Assembly (NCBI GenBank): GCA_014656495.1
Contig: BNCN01000001.1
Span: forward strand, 1-64,000
Reading direction: 5' to 3'
DNA length: 64,000 nt
DNA from: Comamonas sp. KCTC 72670
GTDB lineage: Bacteria; Myxococcota; Myxococcia; Myxococcales; Myxococcaceae
Numbering within the stretch: the stretch's first letter is position 1; each line of letters opens with the position of its first letter. The notes under the pieces are model-generated. The model searched no databases. It was not told the origin of the DNA and saw only the letters and a list, made by a program, of their open reading frames with translations. Below are positions 25,803 to 34,732 of this stretch, in pieces. A program made the position numbers and the translations under genes.

Positions 25803-26483
25803 ATGCCCTCGATTGCCCGAGCCGTGATTGCTTCATCCCTCGTCTTCTCCTCCGTCGCTTTCGCGCAGAGCGGGGGGATTCAAATGGACATCCAGACGGG
25901 TGACCACGACATGCCCTCGACGCGCGTTCGGGTGACGGGCACGGGCCCCGAGGGTGAGCAGCAGGGCGTGGACATGAACATCCAGGCTGGCGGCACGCAC
26001 ATGGGCGTGGAGATGAAGGTGCGGGGTGACGCCACGCATTCGGGGCGCGAGGAGAAGCACGAGCGCCGCGAGCGGCGGCGGGAGCGGCACGAGGAGCCCC
26101 AAGCCGTGCCCGTCCGGGGCTTCGCGTCCGAACCCGCCTTCCGGGATTGTGGCACGGGCGAGGACCCGGGCTGCACGATGCGGCGTGATGGCCAACTCGC
26201 GATGGACGCGGAGACCTTCCGTGGTGTGCTGCAGTCCCTCAAGAACACGTCCAACGAAATCACCCGCGAGGAGATGGCGGAGAAGATGTTCCGCCGCAAC
26301 TACCTGACGGCGAAGCAGTTCGGCCGGGTCCTGGACCTGTTCTCGAACGAAATCACCCGCCTGGACGTGGCGAAGAACGCGGCGCCCCACGTGGTGAATC
26401 CGCAGCACGCGCTGGGCTTCTCCTCCAAGTGGAACAACTCCATCTCGGGTGACGAGTACATCGAAATCATGACCGCGCAGTAG
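25803..26483 (+). CDS. Secreted DUF4476-like protein
   Basis: 226-residue exported protein with a signal peptide ending VAFAQSG. The middle (70-100) is a highly charged Arg/Glu/His run (HERRERRRERHEE). The C-terminal domain (about 125-226) has MDAETFRGVLQSLKN, LTAKQFGRVLDLFSNEITRL and HALGFSSKWNN, resembling the DUF4476 domain frequent in myxobacterial secreted proteins. Function is unknown. The ATG at 25803 has AGGA a few bases upstream. A strong bidirectional hairpin follows. Confidence 0.8.
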   Translation: MPSIARAVIASSLVFSSVAFAQSGGIQMDIQTGDHDMPSTRVRVTGTGPEGEQQGVDMNIQAGGTHMGVEMKVRGDATHSGREEKHERRERRRERHEEPQAVPVRGFASEPAFRDCGTGEDPGCTMRRDGQLAMDAETFRGVLQSLKNTSNEITREEMAEKMFRRNYLTAKQFGRVLDLFSNEITRLDVAKNAAPHVVNPQHALGFSSKWNNSISGDEYIEIMTAQ

Positions 26484-26577
26484 TCAGGCAAGGCCAGACA
26501 GATTGTGCCGCGAGCACAATTCTATTCCCCTGTATCTGAGAGCGAAGCCTCCTTCAGCCCCTGGCATGCGCCGAGCG

Positions 26578-26608
26578 CGCCCGCCCCACCCTGCGTGTGG
26601 GGCGGGCG
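26578..26608. terminator. Bidirectional hairpin terminator between convergent genes
   Basis: 12-bp perfect stem (26578-26589 with 26597-26608) with a 7-base loop, between the convergent DUF4476 and secreted-protein genes; it can serve both strands. Confidence 0.65.
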
Positions 26609-26682
26609 TCTTGGCGTCAGGCCCCGCTGCGAAGGCCCTGTCGATAGGGGCGCGGCTCTCCGAAACGCGGAGCGGGAGCGCG

Positions 26683-27207
26683 TCAGTTCTTGACGACCGT
26701 GGTGATTGTCAGCGGCGTCGCGTTACCGATGAACGCCCCCGCGGTCTGGGTGCACGGCATGGGCACCTGCGAGAAGTCCGCAGCGTAATAGCCATACGTG
26801 GAGTCGTTACCCTTCTCGTAGAACTCGTGGCCGTCCGGGAGGACCACCTTCCACACGTAGTTGATGCTCGTGTACTGCGTGGAGGACCGCGAACGGATGA
26901 CGCCCGTCACCGTGGTGCCCCAGTGGTACGGAGCCACGGCTGGGACCTCGACGGTCTGCGGTGCCGGAGCCCAGTCGAACGTGTTGGAACCGCCGGAGCT
27001 TCCGCCCCAGCCGTAGATGAGGAACACGCTCGTGCCCCAGGGCAGATCATCGTTTCGGTACGTCAGGCGGACTTCCGCCTGCGAGGTGCTGAAATAACCA
27101 CACGTGTTGAGCACCGTCCGTGCCTGCACCCACTGCGCTCCAGCGAGAGCCGAGGTGGAAGTGAGCAACAGGGCGAGTACGAGCGCGTGGCGTGAAAGGC
27201 GGGACAT
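26683..27207 (-). CDS. Small secreted hypothetical protein
   Basis: 174-residue exported protein with a signal peptide ending STSALAGAQ. The mature part is beta-rich with conserved-looking aromatics (RLTYRNDDLPWGTSVFLIYG, PYHWGTTVTGVIRSRSS, HEFYEKGNDSTYGYYAADF) and two Cys (CGYF near 40 and CTQ near 150), possibly a disulfide. It resembles small exported proteins of myxobacteria; no family is assigned with confidence. The ATG at 27207 is chosen for the signal peptide. Confidence 0.7.
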   Translation of the reverse strand: MSRLSRHALVLALLLTSTSALAGAQWVQARTVLNTCGYFSTSQAEVRLTYRNDDLPWGTSVFLIYGWGGSSGGSNTFDWAPAPQTVEVPAVAPYHWGTTVTGVIRSRSSTQYTSINYVWKVVLPDGHEFYEKGNDSTYGYYAADFSQVPMPCTQTAGAFIGNATPLTITTVVKN

Positions 27208-27355
27208 GCGAGGACTCCAGGGTGTGGTTTGACAACCTCGCCCCTCTACCAGAGCCGTGGGCCCGCTGGAACATGAGGGACTTCCCCAGGGATGGGGTGT
27301 CTCCTTTTCCAGCAACGGCATCTCTCGTCCGACTCCCGCGCTGACGACGCCCCCG

Positions 27356-27652
27356 TCATGGGGTGTCACGGAGGATTCGAAGAGAGGTTCTCGGGAGTAG
27401 CCAGTTGAATGTCTCCATTCTCGCTCGAGTGGCCTCCGATTCACTGTCGAGAAGAGGGATAACGAGGGGAATGGCCGCTGCACCATGGGATTGGATGCGC
27501 GCAGCAAGCGGCTCCTCCTCCTCCTTGTTGATGGCCATGTTCGTGTCCGCGACCCGAAGGATGCGTTCTACGAGTTGCTGAAGAGACTCGCAGCCCTCCA
27601 CCTCCGCACCGATGGCCAGCAACAGCTCAACCATCCGCACCGCGATCATCAT
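27356..27652 (-). pseudogene. Likely N-terminal fragment of a HEAT-repeat protein
   Basis: 98 codons from ATG 27652: MMIAVRMVELLLAIGAEVEG, LQQLVERILRVADTNMAINK and ARIQSHGAAAIPLVIPLLDS. The opening resembles the start of myxobacterial HEAT-repeat proteins, in which AIPLLIPLLDSESE is followed by many more repeats. Here the similarity breaks after SESE and a short unrelated tail ends in a stop. It is therefore probably a truncated relic, though a short intact gene cannot be ruled out. Its base composition is slightly lower in GC than its neighbours. Confidence 0.4.
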
Positions 27653-27755
27653 GGAATCATCATGATTGGACCCCGATGGCGTTTCGGCCCGGTACTTTGG
27701 ATTTGAACCCGGAGCCGCTGTTCAGACCTTGGACTTCCATGCCAGAACGCCGCGC

Positions 27756-29237
27756 ATGACCTTGCGATTCACGGTGATGTGCCTTTCCATCTTGCTCACG
27801 GCGGGTTGCGCGACCTCCCGTGCGCTATGCCCCCAGGAAGGCGGCAGGCCCTGGTACGAAGTGCAGAGCGCGCACTTCCGCATCCAAACGAACCTGTCCC
27901 CCGAAGCCGCGACCACCACTGCGCTGGAATTGGAGCGACATCGGCGCGCGCTCCTCCTGGCGTGGGGGCCGGACTTCGACCCACCTGGCACGGTGGAGGT
28001 CATCCTCCTGCGCAACCTGCACGAGCTCCGCGAGTTCACCCAGGGTCACGCCGCCGGCTTCGCGGGCACCACGGAGCGCGGCCCCCTGCTGGTGATGGGC
28101 GGCAATGGGTACCTGTTGGAGGACTCACCCGACCTGCGGCTGCAAACGCACGAGCTGGCGCATTATCTGAGCAAGTTCGTGCTGCTCCGCCAGCCGCGCT
28201 GGCTGGCCGAGGGGCTGGCGCAGTACCTGGAGACGGCGCACATCAAGCCGAGCACGAACGAGGTGGTGCTCGGCCGGGCGAGCGGGTGGGACCTGGGCTA
28301 TGTGCGCGAGCACGGCTGGCTCGACGTCAGTGAGCTGTGGGCCTGGGACCAGAAGGGCCTGATGAGCCAGAGCGATCAGCAATGGCACTACGCGTCCTCC
28401 TGGCTGTGGGTGCACTACCTGTTCAACATCCACCCGGAGCGCATGGAGGCGTTCCAACTTAGGTTGGCCCGTGCCGAGGACCCGAAGAAGGCGTGGGAGG
28501 CGTCATTCCAGGGCGTAAAGGACCTGCAAGGCGAGCTGCGCACCTATGTGACGAGCGGGCGGTACAGCGTACTCACCATCCCGCTCCCCCCGGTGCCGAC
28601 GCTGGTGGACGTGCGCCCGATGGAGGCCGCGGACGTGCATGCCGTCCGGGCGATGCTCTACCTGCGGTCGCCCGGAGAGCGCACGTGGGAACAGCGCCTG
28701 GAGCACGCGAAGCGAGAGGTGGCTCAGGGTTTGAAGGAAGCGCCGACGAACGTCGCCGCGACGATTCTGGCCGCGCGCATGGGTGATGGTGAAGTGGCGC
28801 TCGGAGCCGTGCGAGCGGTGGTGGAGGCCCACCCCGACAACGGCTACGCGTGGGATTTGCTGGCGGGCCAATTGAGCAAGACCGGGGAGATGAAGCAGGT
28901 CGAGGACGCACGAAAGCGAGCGGCGGAGTTGCTGCCCGATGACGCGAACATCCTGAACAACCTCGCGTGGCACTACGCCCTGACGCGGGAGCCCGCCAAG
29001 GGGCTCGCGGCGGCGGAGCGGGCGGTCGCACTGGCGCCGGGAGACTCCTCCATCCTGGACACCCATGCGTCGCTGTTGTTCCAGTTGGACCGGTGCCCAG
29101 AGGCGTTGGGTCTGCAAAGGCGCGCCATGGACATGCTGCATGAGCGGGCCCCGGACGCGACGCGCCAGGAGCTGAACCAGCGGCTCCGACGCTACCAGGC
29201 CCAATGCGGCGGCACGGCGCCCGCCGCCACGAAGTGA
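27756..29237 (+). CDS. Lipoprotein with gluzincin (HELAH) domain and TPRs
   Basis: 493-residue lipoprotein with lipobox LTAGC. A DUF1570/peptidase-MA-like metalloprotease domain spans about residues 40-270: THELAHYLSKF provides the HExxH zinc site and WLAEGLAQYLE supplies the downstream Glu typical of gluzincins. The C-terminal half has TPR-type helices (NILNNLAWHYALTREPAKGL, DTHASLLFQL). It probably acts at the cell surface or periplasm; the substrate is unknown. The ATG at 27756 gives the lipoprotein signal. It converges with mtgA, 8 bases apart. Confidence 0.85.
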   Translation: MTLRFTVMCLSILLTAGCATSRALCPQEGGRPWYEVQSAHFRIQTNLSPEAATTTALELERHRRALLLAWGPDFDPPGTVEVILLRNLHELREFTQGHAAGFAGTTERGPLLVMGGNGYLLEDSPDLRLQTHELAHYLSKFVLLRQPRWLAEGLAQYLETAHIKPSTNEVVLGRASGWDLGYVREHGWLDVSELWAWDQKGLMSQSDQQWHYASSWLWVHYLFNIHPERMEAFQLRLARAEDPKKAWEASFQGVKDLQGELRTYVTSGRYSVLTIPLPPVPTLVDVRPMEAADVHAVRAMLYLRSPGERTWEQRLEHAKREVAQGLKEAPTNVAATILAARMGDGEVALGAVRAVVEAHPDNGYAWDLLAGQLSKTGEMKQVEDARKRAAELLPDDANILNNLAWHYALTREPAKGLAAAERAVALAPGDSSILDTHASLLFQLDRCPEALGLQRRAMDMLHERAPDATRQELNQRLRRYQAQCGGTAPAATK

Positions 29238-29245
29238 GCTGACGC

Positions 29246-30145
29246 TCAGCTTCCCGAGCCCAGCCGGGAGATGGCCTCCGCCACGGAGTCGGATGGCGGC
29301 GCGGCAGAGGCGTCGAAGAAGCGGGCCAGCTCGGACTGCGCGTCGCGGGCCTGCTTCGCGTTGATGCGTCCCTCACGCTCCAACCTCGAGACGATCTTGG
29401 AGGCGCGAGTGCGCAGAGTCTCCGGCCGCTGGGCGGGCAGCCAGCGGCGGGGGGCCGGCAACATGGCCGCGAGCATCGCGCCCTGCGCGACGCTGAGCGC
29501 TCGCGCGGAGATGCCGAAGTGCTCGCGCGCCGCGGCCTCGATGCCGTACACGCCGTCTCCCCACTCCACGACATTCACATACAACGTGAGGATGTGCTGC
29601 TTGGACAGGTGGGTTTCCAGCCGGCGCGCGAGCAGCACCTCCTTCGCCTTGCGCAGCAAGCTCCGGTCCGTGGAGAGATAGAGGTTCTTGGCCAACTGCT
29701 GGGTGAGGGTGGAGGCGCCACGTCCCAGGCGCGCCTTGCGCACCGACTGCTCCAGGGCGTTCTCCACTTCGACCCAATCCACCCCCTCGTGCCGGAAGAA
29801 GCGGGCGTCCTCGGAGGTCAGCACGGCGTCCAGCGCGTGCGGGGCCACGGCGCTCATGGCGACCCAGGTCTGACGAACACGGGGCTTCTTGCCCTCGGCG
29901 CGCGCCTCCTCGGCGCGCTGGTCCATGAGGGCGGTGGTCCGTGGGTGTTCCGTCCGCAGGATGCTGACGTCGGGCAGCCGCGCGTACTCCACACTGAGCC
30001 AGAAAACGAGCAGCAGCCACCCGCCCAGGGCCCAGCGCCCCCAACCGGAGCGGCCCGCCCTGGCGCTTCGGGCGCTGGCAGGGAGTTGCTTCGTCTTCTG
30101 CGTCCGGACGGAGGAAGTGCGTGCGGAGGACGAACGAGAGGCCAT
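29246..30145 (-). CDS. mtgA: Monofunctional peptidoglycan transglycosylase (GT51)
   Basis: 299-residue GT51 glycosyltransferase that polymerises lipid II into glycan strands in the inner membrane. A cytoplasmic basic tail precedes one membrane helix (WALGGWLLLVFWLSVEYARL). The catalytic motifs are complete: TSEDARFFRHEG (catalytic Glu), RGASTLTQQLAKNLYL, RKAKEVLLARRLE and LYVNVVEWGDGVYGIEAAAR. No transpeptidase domain follows, so it is monofunctional. The start MASRSS at 30145 is preferred to an upstream ATG at 30190. Divergent from the DUF4034-like gene. Confidence 0.93.
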   Translation of the reverse strand: MASRSSSARTSSVRTQKTKQLPASARSARAGRSGWGRWALGGWLLLVFWLSVEYARLPDVSILRTEHPRTTALMDQRAEEARAEGKKPRVRQTWVAMSAVAPHALDAVLTSEDARFFRHEGVDWVEVENALEQSVRKARLGRGASTLTQQLAKNLYLSTDRSLLRKAKEVLLARRLETHLSKQHILTLYVNVVEWGDGVYGIEAAAREHFGISARALSVAQGAMLAAMLPAPRRWLPAQRPETLRTRASKIVSRLEREGRINAKQARDAQSELARFFDASAAPPSDSVAEAISRLGSGS

Positions 30146-30226
30146 CAGGGTGCTACATGTGCCCCGGCCCACGGCTGCTGTCCAGAACACGGCCGGGCCA
30201 TCGCGTTGCCTCTGACATTGGCTAGG

Positions 30227-31837
30227 ATGTCAAATTCCATGATCTCTCTTCGAACTGCGCTCGGCGCGGGAGTCCTCGTGCTCGGCCTGGGTGGGGCGGG
30301 CCTTGCCGTCCATCGCTTCCAGGCGCAGAAAAGCGCCGAGGTCGAGGCGCGCATCGCAGCCCGCCAGCAGCCCGTCCTGATGCCAGCCCCGGGCGCCCCA
30401 GCGCGTGAGCTCCCCGTCGTTGACCCCACCGGCACCGACAAGGGCAAGGCGCCTCGCGGGCATGTGGATGGTGTCGCCCTTCGCTCGCTGCTGATTCACC
30501 GCAAGTTCGATGACCTGACGTTGGCCGTCGAGCAACTCCAATGGGGCATGGAGGCCGACCCTCGCAACGAGCAGTGGATGACGGACGGCATGGCGACGCT
30601 CGGCAACGGGGAGCCCGACTCAACGGAGCTCCTCGATGACTGGGTGAAGGCCTCGCCAGACTCGTTCGCGCCCTACATCGCACGGGGCACGCACTGGGTG
30701 ACGGTGGGCCATCTTCGGCGCGGCACGAAGTTCGCTGGGGAGACCGCCGAGGCAGAACTCGCCGGCATGCGAGAGGCCTTCGCGCGTGCGATGCCCGATC
30801 TCCAACGCGCCTGGAGCCTCCAACCCAAGGCCATCACCGTGGCGCGCCCCCTCATCCACATGGCCAATTCACTCGGCGACCCCGAGGCACGTGAGCGCGC
30901 CCTCGCCCGTGCCACCGAGCAGTGCCCCACGTGCGTGGACATCCTGGCCGTCTACCTTCACAGCCTCGCCCCGCGTTGGGGCGGCAGCTACGAAAAGATG
31001 GACGCCTTCGCGGGGGCCCAGACGCGCACGCGCCCGGAGCTGGGATTCCTCCGCGGCTTCTCCGATTACGACCGTGCACGCGACCTGCCAGTCCAAAGCA
31101 AGGACGCGCAGATTCAAGAATTGCTCACCCGTGCCTTGTCGGCAGGCGACTACTGGGAGTTCCGGCTGGCACGAGCAGCGCAACTGCGCCGTGCAGGGGC
31201 CCTGGACGCAGCGCTCGCGGAGGTGAACCAGGCCGTGGCCCTGCGGCCCGCTCGCGCGTCTGTCTATTTCGAACGCGCCCGGATTCTCCGCGCCAGCGAG
31301 AAGTGGGGCCCCGCGGGAGAGGACCTCCTGCATGCGCTCCGAATGGACGCGATGGACTCGGGAGGACGCGACCTCCAGCCCCAAGTGGTGCAGGGGTTGA
31401 TCTACGCGGCCTCGCAGGCGCTCAAGGCCGGACAGCGCGAGGAAGCCCTCCAACTGCTCGAGCTCGCCGGGCAGCTCGCCCCCGGCGATTCCCAGGTCAC
31501 GAGGTGGCGCGCCCAGGCCGTCGCGGCGCCCCTCCCGGCGGCGGCACCAAGCGAGGCCGAGCCCACCGAGTCACCCGATGACTTCCGCGGGGTGCAGCAG
31601 CGGGACTACGCCTTGGCCCGAGAGCGGCGCTTCGCAGAGATTCTTCCGCTCTGGGACGCCTTTCTCGCGCGCAACCCCGAGCATGGGCTCGCCTACTTCG
31701 AACGAAGCGGGACGCACTACCACCTGCGCAATCTCGAGGCCGCGCTGGCCGACCTGAAGAAGGCGTGCGAGTTCGGTGTCAACGAGGGGTGCTCCCGAGC
31801 GCGCCAACTGGAGCGCGTCAGAGCCAAGGCCCGCTGA
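30227..31837 (+). CDS. DUF4034-like TPR protein, membrane-anchored
   Basis: 536-residue protein. An N-terminal hydrophobic stretch (GAGVLVLGLGGAGLAVHRF) is an uncleaved anchor or signal. The next part resembles DUF4034 (LLIHRKFDDLTLAVEQLQW, ELLDDWVKASPDSFAPYIAR, ARGTHWVTVGHLRRG). The C-terminal half carries TPR-like repeats (ASVYFERARILRASEKWG, AYFERSGTHYHLRNLEAALA). It likely scaffolds protein contacts at the membrane or periplasm. The ATG at 30227 is used; an ATG at 30239 (MISLRT) is equally likely with AGGATG upstream. Confidence 0.8.
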   Translation: MSNSMISLRTALGAGVLVLGLGGAGLAVHRFQAQKSAEVEARIAARQQPVLMPAPGAPARELPVVDPTGTDKGKAPRGHVDGVALRSLLIHRKFDDLTLAVEQLQWGMEADPRNEQWMTDGMATLGNGEPDSTELLDDWVKASPDSFAPYIARGTHWVTVGHLRRGTKFAGETAEAELAGMREAFARAMPDLQRAWSLQPKAITVARPLIHMANSLGDPEARERALARATEQCPTCVDILAVYLHSLAPRWGGSYEKMDAFAGAQTRTRPELGFLRGFSDYDRARDLPVQSKDAQIQELLTRALSAGDYWEFRLARAAQLRRAGALDAALAEVNQAVALRPARASVYFERARILRASEKWGPAGEDLLHALRMDAMDSGGRDLQPQVVQGLIYAASQALKAGQREEALQLLELAGQLAPGDSQVTRWRAQAVAAPLPAAAPSEAEPTESPDDFRGVQQRDYALARERRFAEILPLWDAFLARNPEHGLAYFERSGTHYHLRNLEAALADLKKACEFGVNEGCSRARQLERVRAKAR

Positions 31838-31900
31838 GCGGCGACTATCGACGACGCACGGCCGCATCGGACATCGCCCCTGCGCTGTGCCGGCACGCAG

Positions 31901-31933
31901 GCGATGGGGCGTCCCGAACGGGGGCCCCATCGC
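31901..31933. terminator. Hairpin between convergent genes
   Basis: Perfect 10-bp stem (31901-31910 with 31924-31933), loop 13 bases, midway between the DUF4034-like gene and the M48 protease gene. Confidence 0.5.
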
Positions 31934-31951
31934 GCGCAGGTGACGTCTGCC

Positions 31952-33796
31952 TCAAGCGGCCTGGGCGCTCGCGCGGTGCTCCTTCATGATGCGGTGCCGC
32001 GACAGGTAGCGCTCGACAGCCTGCAGCAGGGCGTCCGGCTCACGCAGCTTGCTCAGGCAGATGGAGCGGCGGCTCTTGAAGCGCCCTTCCCCAGGGACTT
32101 CCAGGTCCAGGTACTTCTTGAACATGCGGTCCGCGGTGGTGGCCGAGGCGATCTGCTCGAACAGGATGGGCGCCTCCCACTCCCCGTAGCGCACCTGCGC
32201 GAAGTCCAGTTGCACGTCGAAGCCGGCCTCCTTGCCCTCGAACACGAGCGGCGGGAAGTGCTTCTCCACATGCGCTCGCTCCGCCTCCGTGGAGGGCTCG
32301 TAGCGATATGCGAGGGACAGGTCATGGGCCTGCGCGAACCGTGCCTCGTAGGCGCCCCACAGCCGCGCTTCGATGGCATCCGCGTCCTGAACGGTGTCCG
32401 CCCACGACGACGTCACCGGCTCCAGCAGCAACTGAACCATGTCCTCGGGATTGAGGCGGGCCCCCACGTTTTCCATGCGCGCGGCCAACGGCGGGTGCGA
32501 GTCGAAGGGATGCGGCGTCACGGCGCCCTGCAGGTCATCATGCACGGTGTCCGACTGGGCATACGCGGAGAAGCCGTGCGCCACCCGGTCCGCGATGGCC
32601 ACCGTCTGGTGCCGCGCGTCCTCGGCGAAGAGCTTCTCCTCCACGCGGTCTCGGAAGCTCGCGTACGCGCCCACCTTCACCAATGAACGGGCGATGTCCT
32701 GTCCCGAGGTCACCCCCGCCGCCAACCGGTCCGCCGCCAGTTCGCTGGCGCGCCGGCTGCGGCCCAGCGACAGCTCGAACAGGCCGCGGTAGGCCATCAT
32801 GAAATAGAAGACGGGCCGCGTCATGCCACCGTCGTAGAGCTGCTGCAGGTAATGGCCGAAGTGCGCGAGCTTGGGCGCCAGCCGCTTGCTGTGCCCCGTA
32901 TCACCGCCCAGCAAGTGCCCCATCTCGTGTGCCAGTACCGCCTCCGCCTCGGAGCGCTCCAGCAGGCGCAGAAGGGCCAGGCTCACGTAGAGCGTTCGGC
33001 CGGTCAGCGTGCGCTCACCCACGCGCACCTCGTGCTCGGTCACGAAGAAGTTGGCGTCGATGCCCGCGAGGATGTTGTCGGGCGGCGCCGTCTGAAGCCG
33101 CTCGCAGAGCCGGCGGACGCAAGCCCACAGCTCCGGGGCGCGAGCCTCGGTGATTGCCTCGGCCTCCACGTCGAAGTCCGAGGGCGGACGGCGGAAGATG
33201 GCCATCACCACCAGGAACACCGCGCCGCCAGCCAGGAGGGCCATGATGACGATGAGCTTCGGGTAGTAGCGCTCCACCCACAGCGCCGTCATCCAATAGG
33301 AGAGCCACACGAGCAGCGCGCCCTGGCCCAACACCTGAACCGCGCTGGCGACGCGGAGCACGAGCCAGCCCACCACGAAGCTGCCGTACTGGAAGGGACG
33401 CGAGACAAACGCGGCCAGACCGCAGAGGAGCGCGACCAGGGTGGAAGCAAGCCCCAGCGCCAACAGTCCCCATGATGACAGGGACGCCCAATTGAACTGG
33501 TTCAGGTCCGCGCACGCCTTGCCCAGGCTGTTTCGGTAGCTCGACAGCTCCGGGTCACCGCTCAGGCAGGCCATGGACGCGGGAACCGCACGATAGAAGT
33601 CGAGCGCGGACTGCCGGTCCGCTTCGCTGATTTTGGTGTCGCGCCCAATCTGCTTTTCGACGGCCTCGAGAACCTGGGAGTCGAAGCGGCCCGTGGCATG
33701 GCCGGAGAACCAGACACCGAACAACGGCAGGGCGAAAAGCCAGAGCGCCGGCAGCACGTAGCTGCGGAGAAAACCGGGAGATTTCTGGGAGGACAT
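31952..33796 (-). CDS. M48-family membrane metalloprotease
   Basis: 614-residue HtpX/Ste24-like zinc protease. Membrane helices lie near residues 10-35, 110-145, 150-180 and 190-215. The protease domain has VLAHEMGHLLGGDT (HExxH) and the third ligand in RRASELAADRLAA. Long N- and C-terminal regions, including a large charged C-terminal part (about 430-614), exceed classical HtpX, so it is a divergent member. Likely role: membrane protein quality control or stress. The ATG at 33796 is preferred; a GTG at 33811 is possible. Divergent from the oxygenase gene by 86 bases. Confidence 0.85.
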   Translation of the reverse strand: MSSQKSPGFLRSYVLPALWLFALPLFGVWFSGHATGRFDSQVLEAVEKQIGRDTKISEADRQSALDFYRAVPASMACLSGDPELSSYRNSLGKACADLNQFNWASLSSWGLLALGLASTLVALLCGLAAFVSRPFQYGSFVVGWLVLRVASAVQVLGQGALLVWLSYWMTALWVERYYPKLIVIMALLAGGAVFLVVMAIFRRPPSDFDVEAEAITEARAPELWACVRRLCERLQTAPPDNILAGIDANFFVTEHEVRVGERTLTGRTLYVSLALLRLLERSEAEAVLAHEMGHLLGGDTGHSKRLAPKLAHFGHYLQQLYDGGMTRPVFYFMMAYRGLFELSLGRSRRASELAADRLAAGVTSGQDIARSLVKVGAYASFRDRVEEKLFAEDARHQTVAIADRVAHGFSAYAQSDTVHDDLQGAVTPHPFDSHPPLAARMENVGARLNPEDMVQLLLEPVTSSWADTVQDADAIEARLWGAYEARFAQAHDLSLAYRYEPSTEAERAHVEKHFPPLVFEGKEAGFDVQLDFAQVRYGEWEAPILFEQIASATTADRMFKKYLDLEVPGEGRFKSRRSICLSKLREPDALLQAVERYLSRHRIMKEHRASAQAA

Positions 33797-33882
33797 AGGA
33801 CGTGTCGACACAGTCTAGCGCACCCCGTGTCACGCGCGCGCCTCCCCCACTCCACCCGGTCCGTTCTGCTATACGAGCGCGC

Positions 33883-34641
33883 GTGAGCGTCGCGACCGTG
33901 GATGAAGGCCCGCTGAGAGGTCCCAGTTTCTTCCTCGACCGGACGGCGCTCCGCTCGCTCGCGCTGGCGCATCGTGGTGGTTACGGGACGGCGCGGCCCC
34001 ACCCACATGTTGTCATCGATGGATTCCTGGGAACCCCGTTGGCCACCGGATTGGCCGACATCTTCCCAGGGGCCACCGAGGCGAGCTGGAAGCGGCGTGA
34101 CCACCCCGAGCAGGCCGCACGACTGGGGCAGCTTCAGCGCAAGGCCTTCGAGGACGTTCCCGGGGCGCTCCGGCATCTGCTCGCGGAGTTCTCCAGCATG
34201 GCGTTCATCGATTTCCTGGAGATGTTGACTGGCGTCCAGGGGCTCATCCCGGACCCGCACTTCCGCGGAGCGGGGCTGCACCTCACATTGCGCGGTGGCC
34301 ATCTGGCCCTGCATGCCGACTTCAATCGGGACCGCTTCCGCGCGCTCACGCGACGGCTCACGGTCCTCTACTACCTGAACCCCAGCTGGGACCCCGCGTG
34401 GGGTGGCGACCTCGAGCTGTGGAGCGCGGACCTCTCGCGGTGCGAAGCGCGGATTGCACCGCTGCTCGACCGGCTGGTCGTGATGGCGCACGGCGATGAC
34501 CATTGGCATGGCCATCCCACCGCGCTCGCGTGTCCAGAGGGACGAGGCCGCGCCGCCGTCGCGGCCTACTTCTTCACGGCCGAGACTTCGCCTGACGCAC
34601 CGGAGCCCCACAGCGCCATCTGGGTGACGCCGCGGTCCTGA
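33883..34641 (+). CDS. 2-oxoglutarate/Fe(II)-dependent oxygenase (prolyl-4-hydroxylase-like)
   Basis: 252-residue 2OG-Fe(II) oxygenase. Iron ligands are visible in ALHADFNRD (H-x-D) and DDHWHGHP (the distal His), and a later Arg in GRGRAAVAAYFFT fits the 2OG-binding Arg. Core strands include LTVLYYLNPSWDPAWGGDLE. Many relatives hydroxylate proline or other residues in proteins; the substrate is unknown. The GTG at 33883 gives the usual length. The region upstream is shared with the divergent M48 protease gene. Confidence 0.85.
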   Translation: MSVATVDEGPLRGPSFFLDRTALRSLALAHRGGYGTARPHPHVVIDGFLGTPLATGLADIFPGATEASWKRRDHPEQAARLGQLQRKAFEDVPGALRHLLAEFSSMAFIDFLEMLTGVQGLIPDPHFRGAGLHLTLRGGHLALHADFNRDRFRALTRRLTVLYYLNPSWDPAWGGDLELWSADLSRCEARIAPLLDRLVVMAHGDDHWHGHPTALACPEGRGRAAVAAYFFTAETSPDAPEPHSAIWVTPRS

Positions 34642-34675
34642 GCGGTGGCTCCTGACGCACCGCATGGCGGGAACA

Positions 34676-34700
34676 GCTGCGTCTCAACAGAAGACGCAGC
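34676..34700. terminator. Small hairpin between convergent genes
   Basis: 9-bp stem (34676-34684 with 34692-34700) with a 7-base loop between the oxygenase and the haem protein genes. Confidence 0.4.
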
Positions 34701-34732
34701 GTGCCCCCGCCCTGCCCTGTTGTCCCTGGCGG

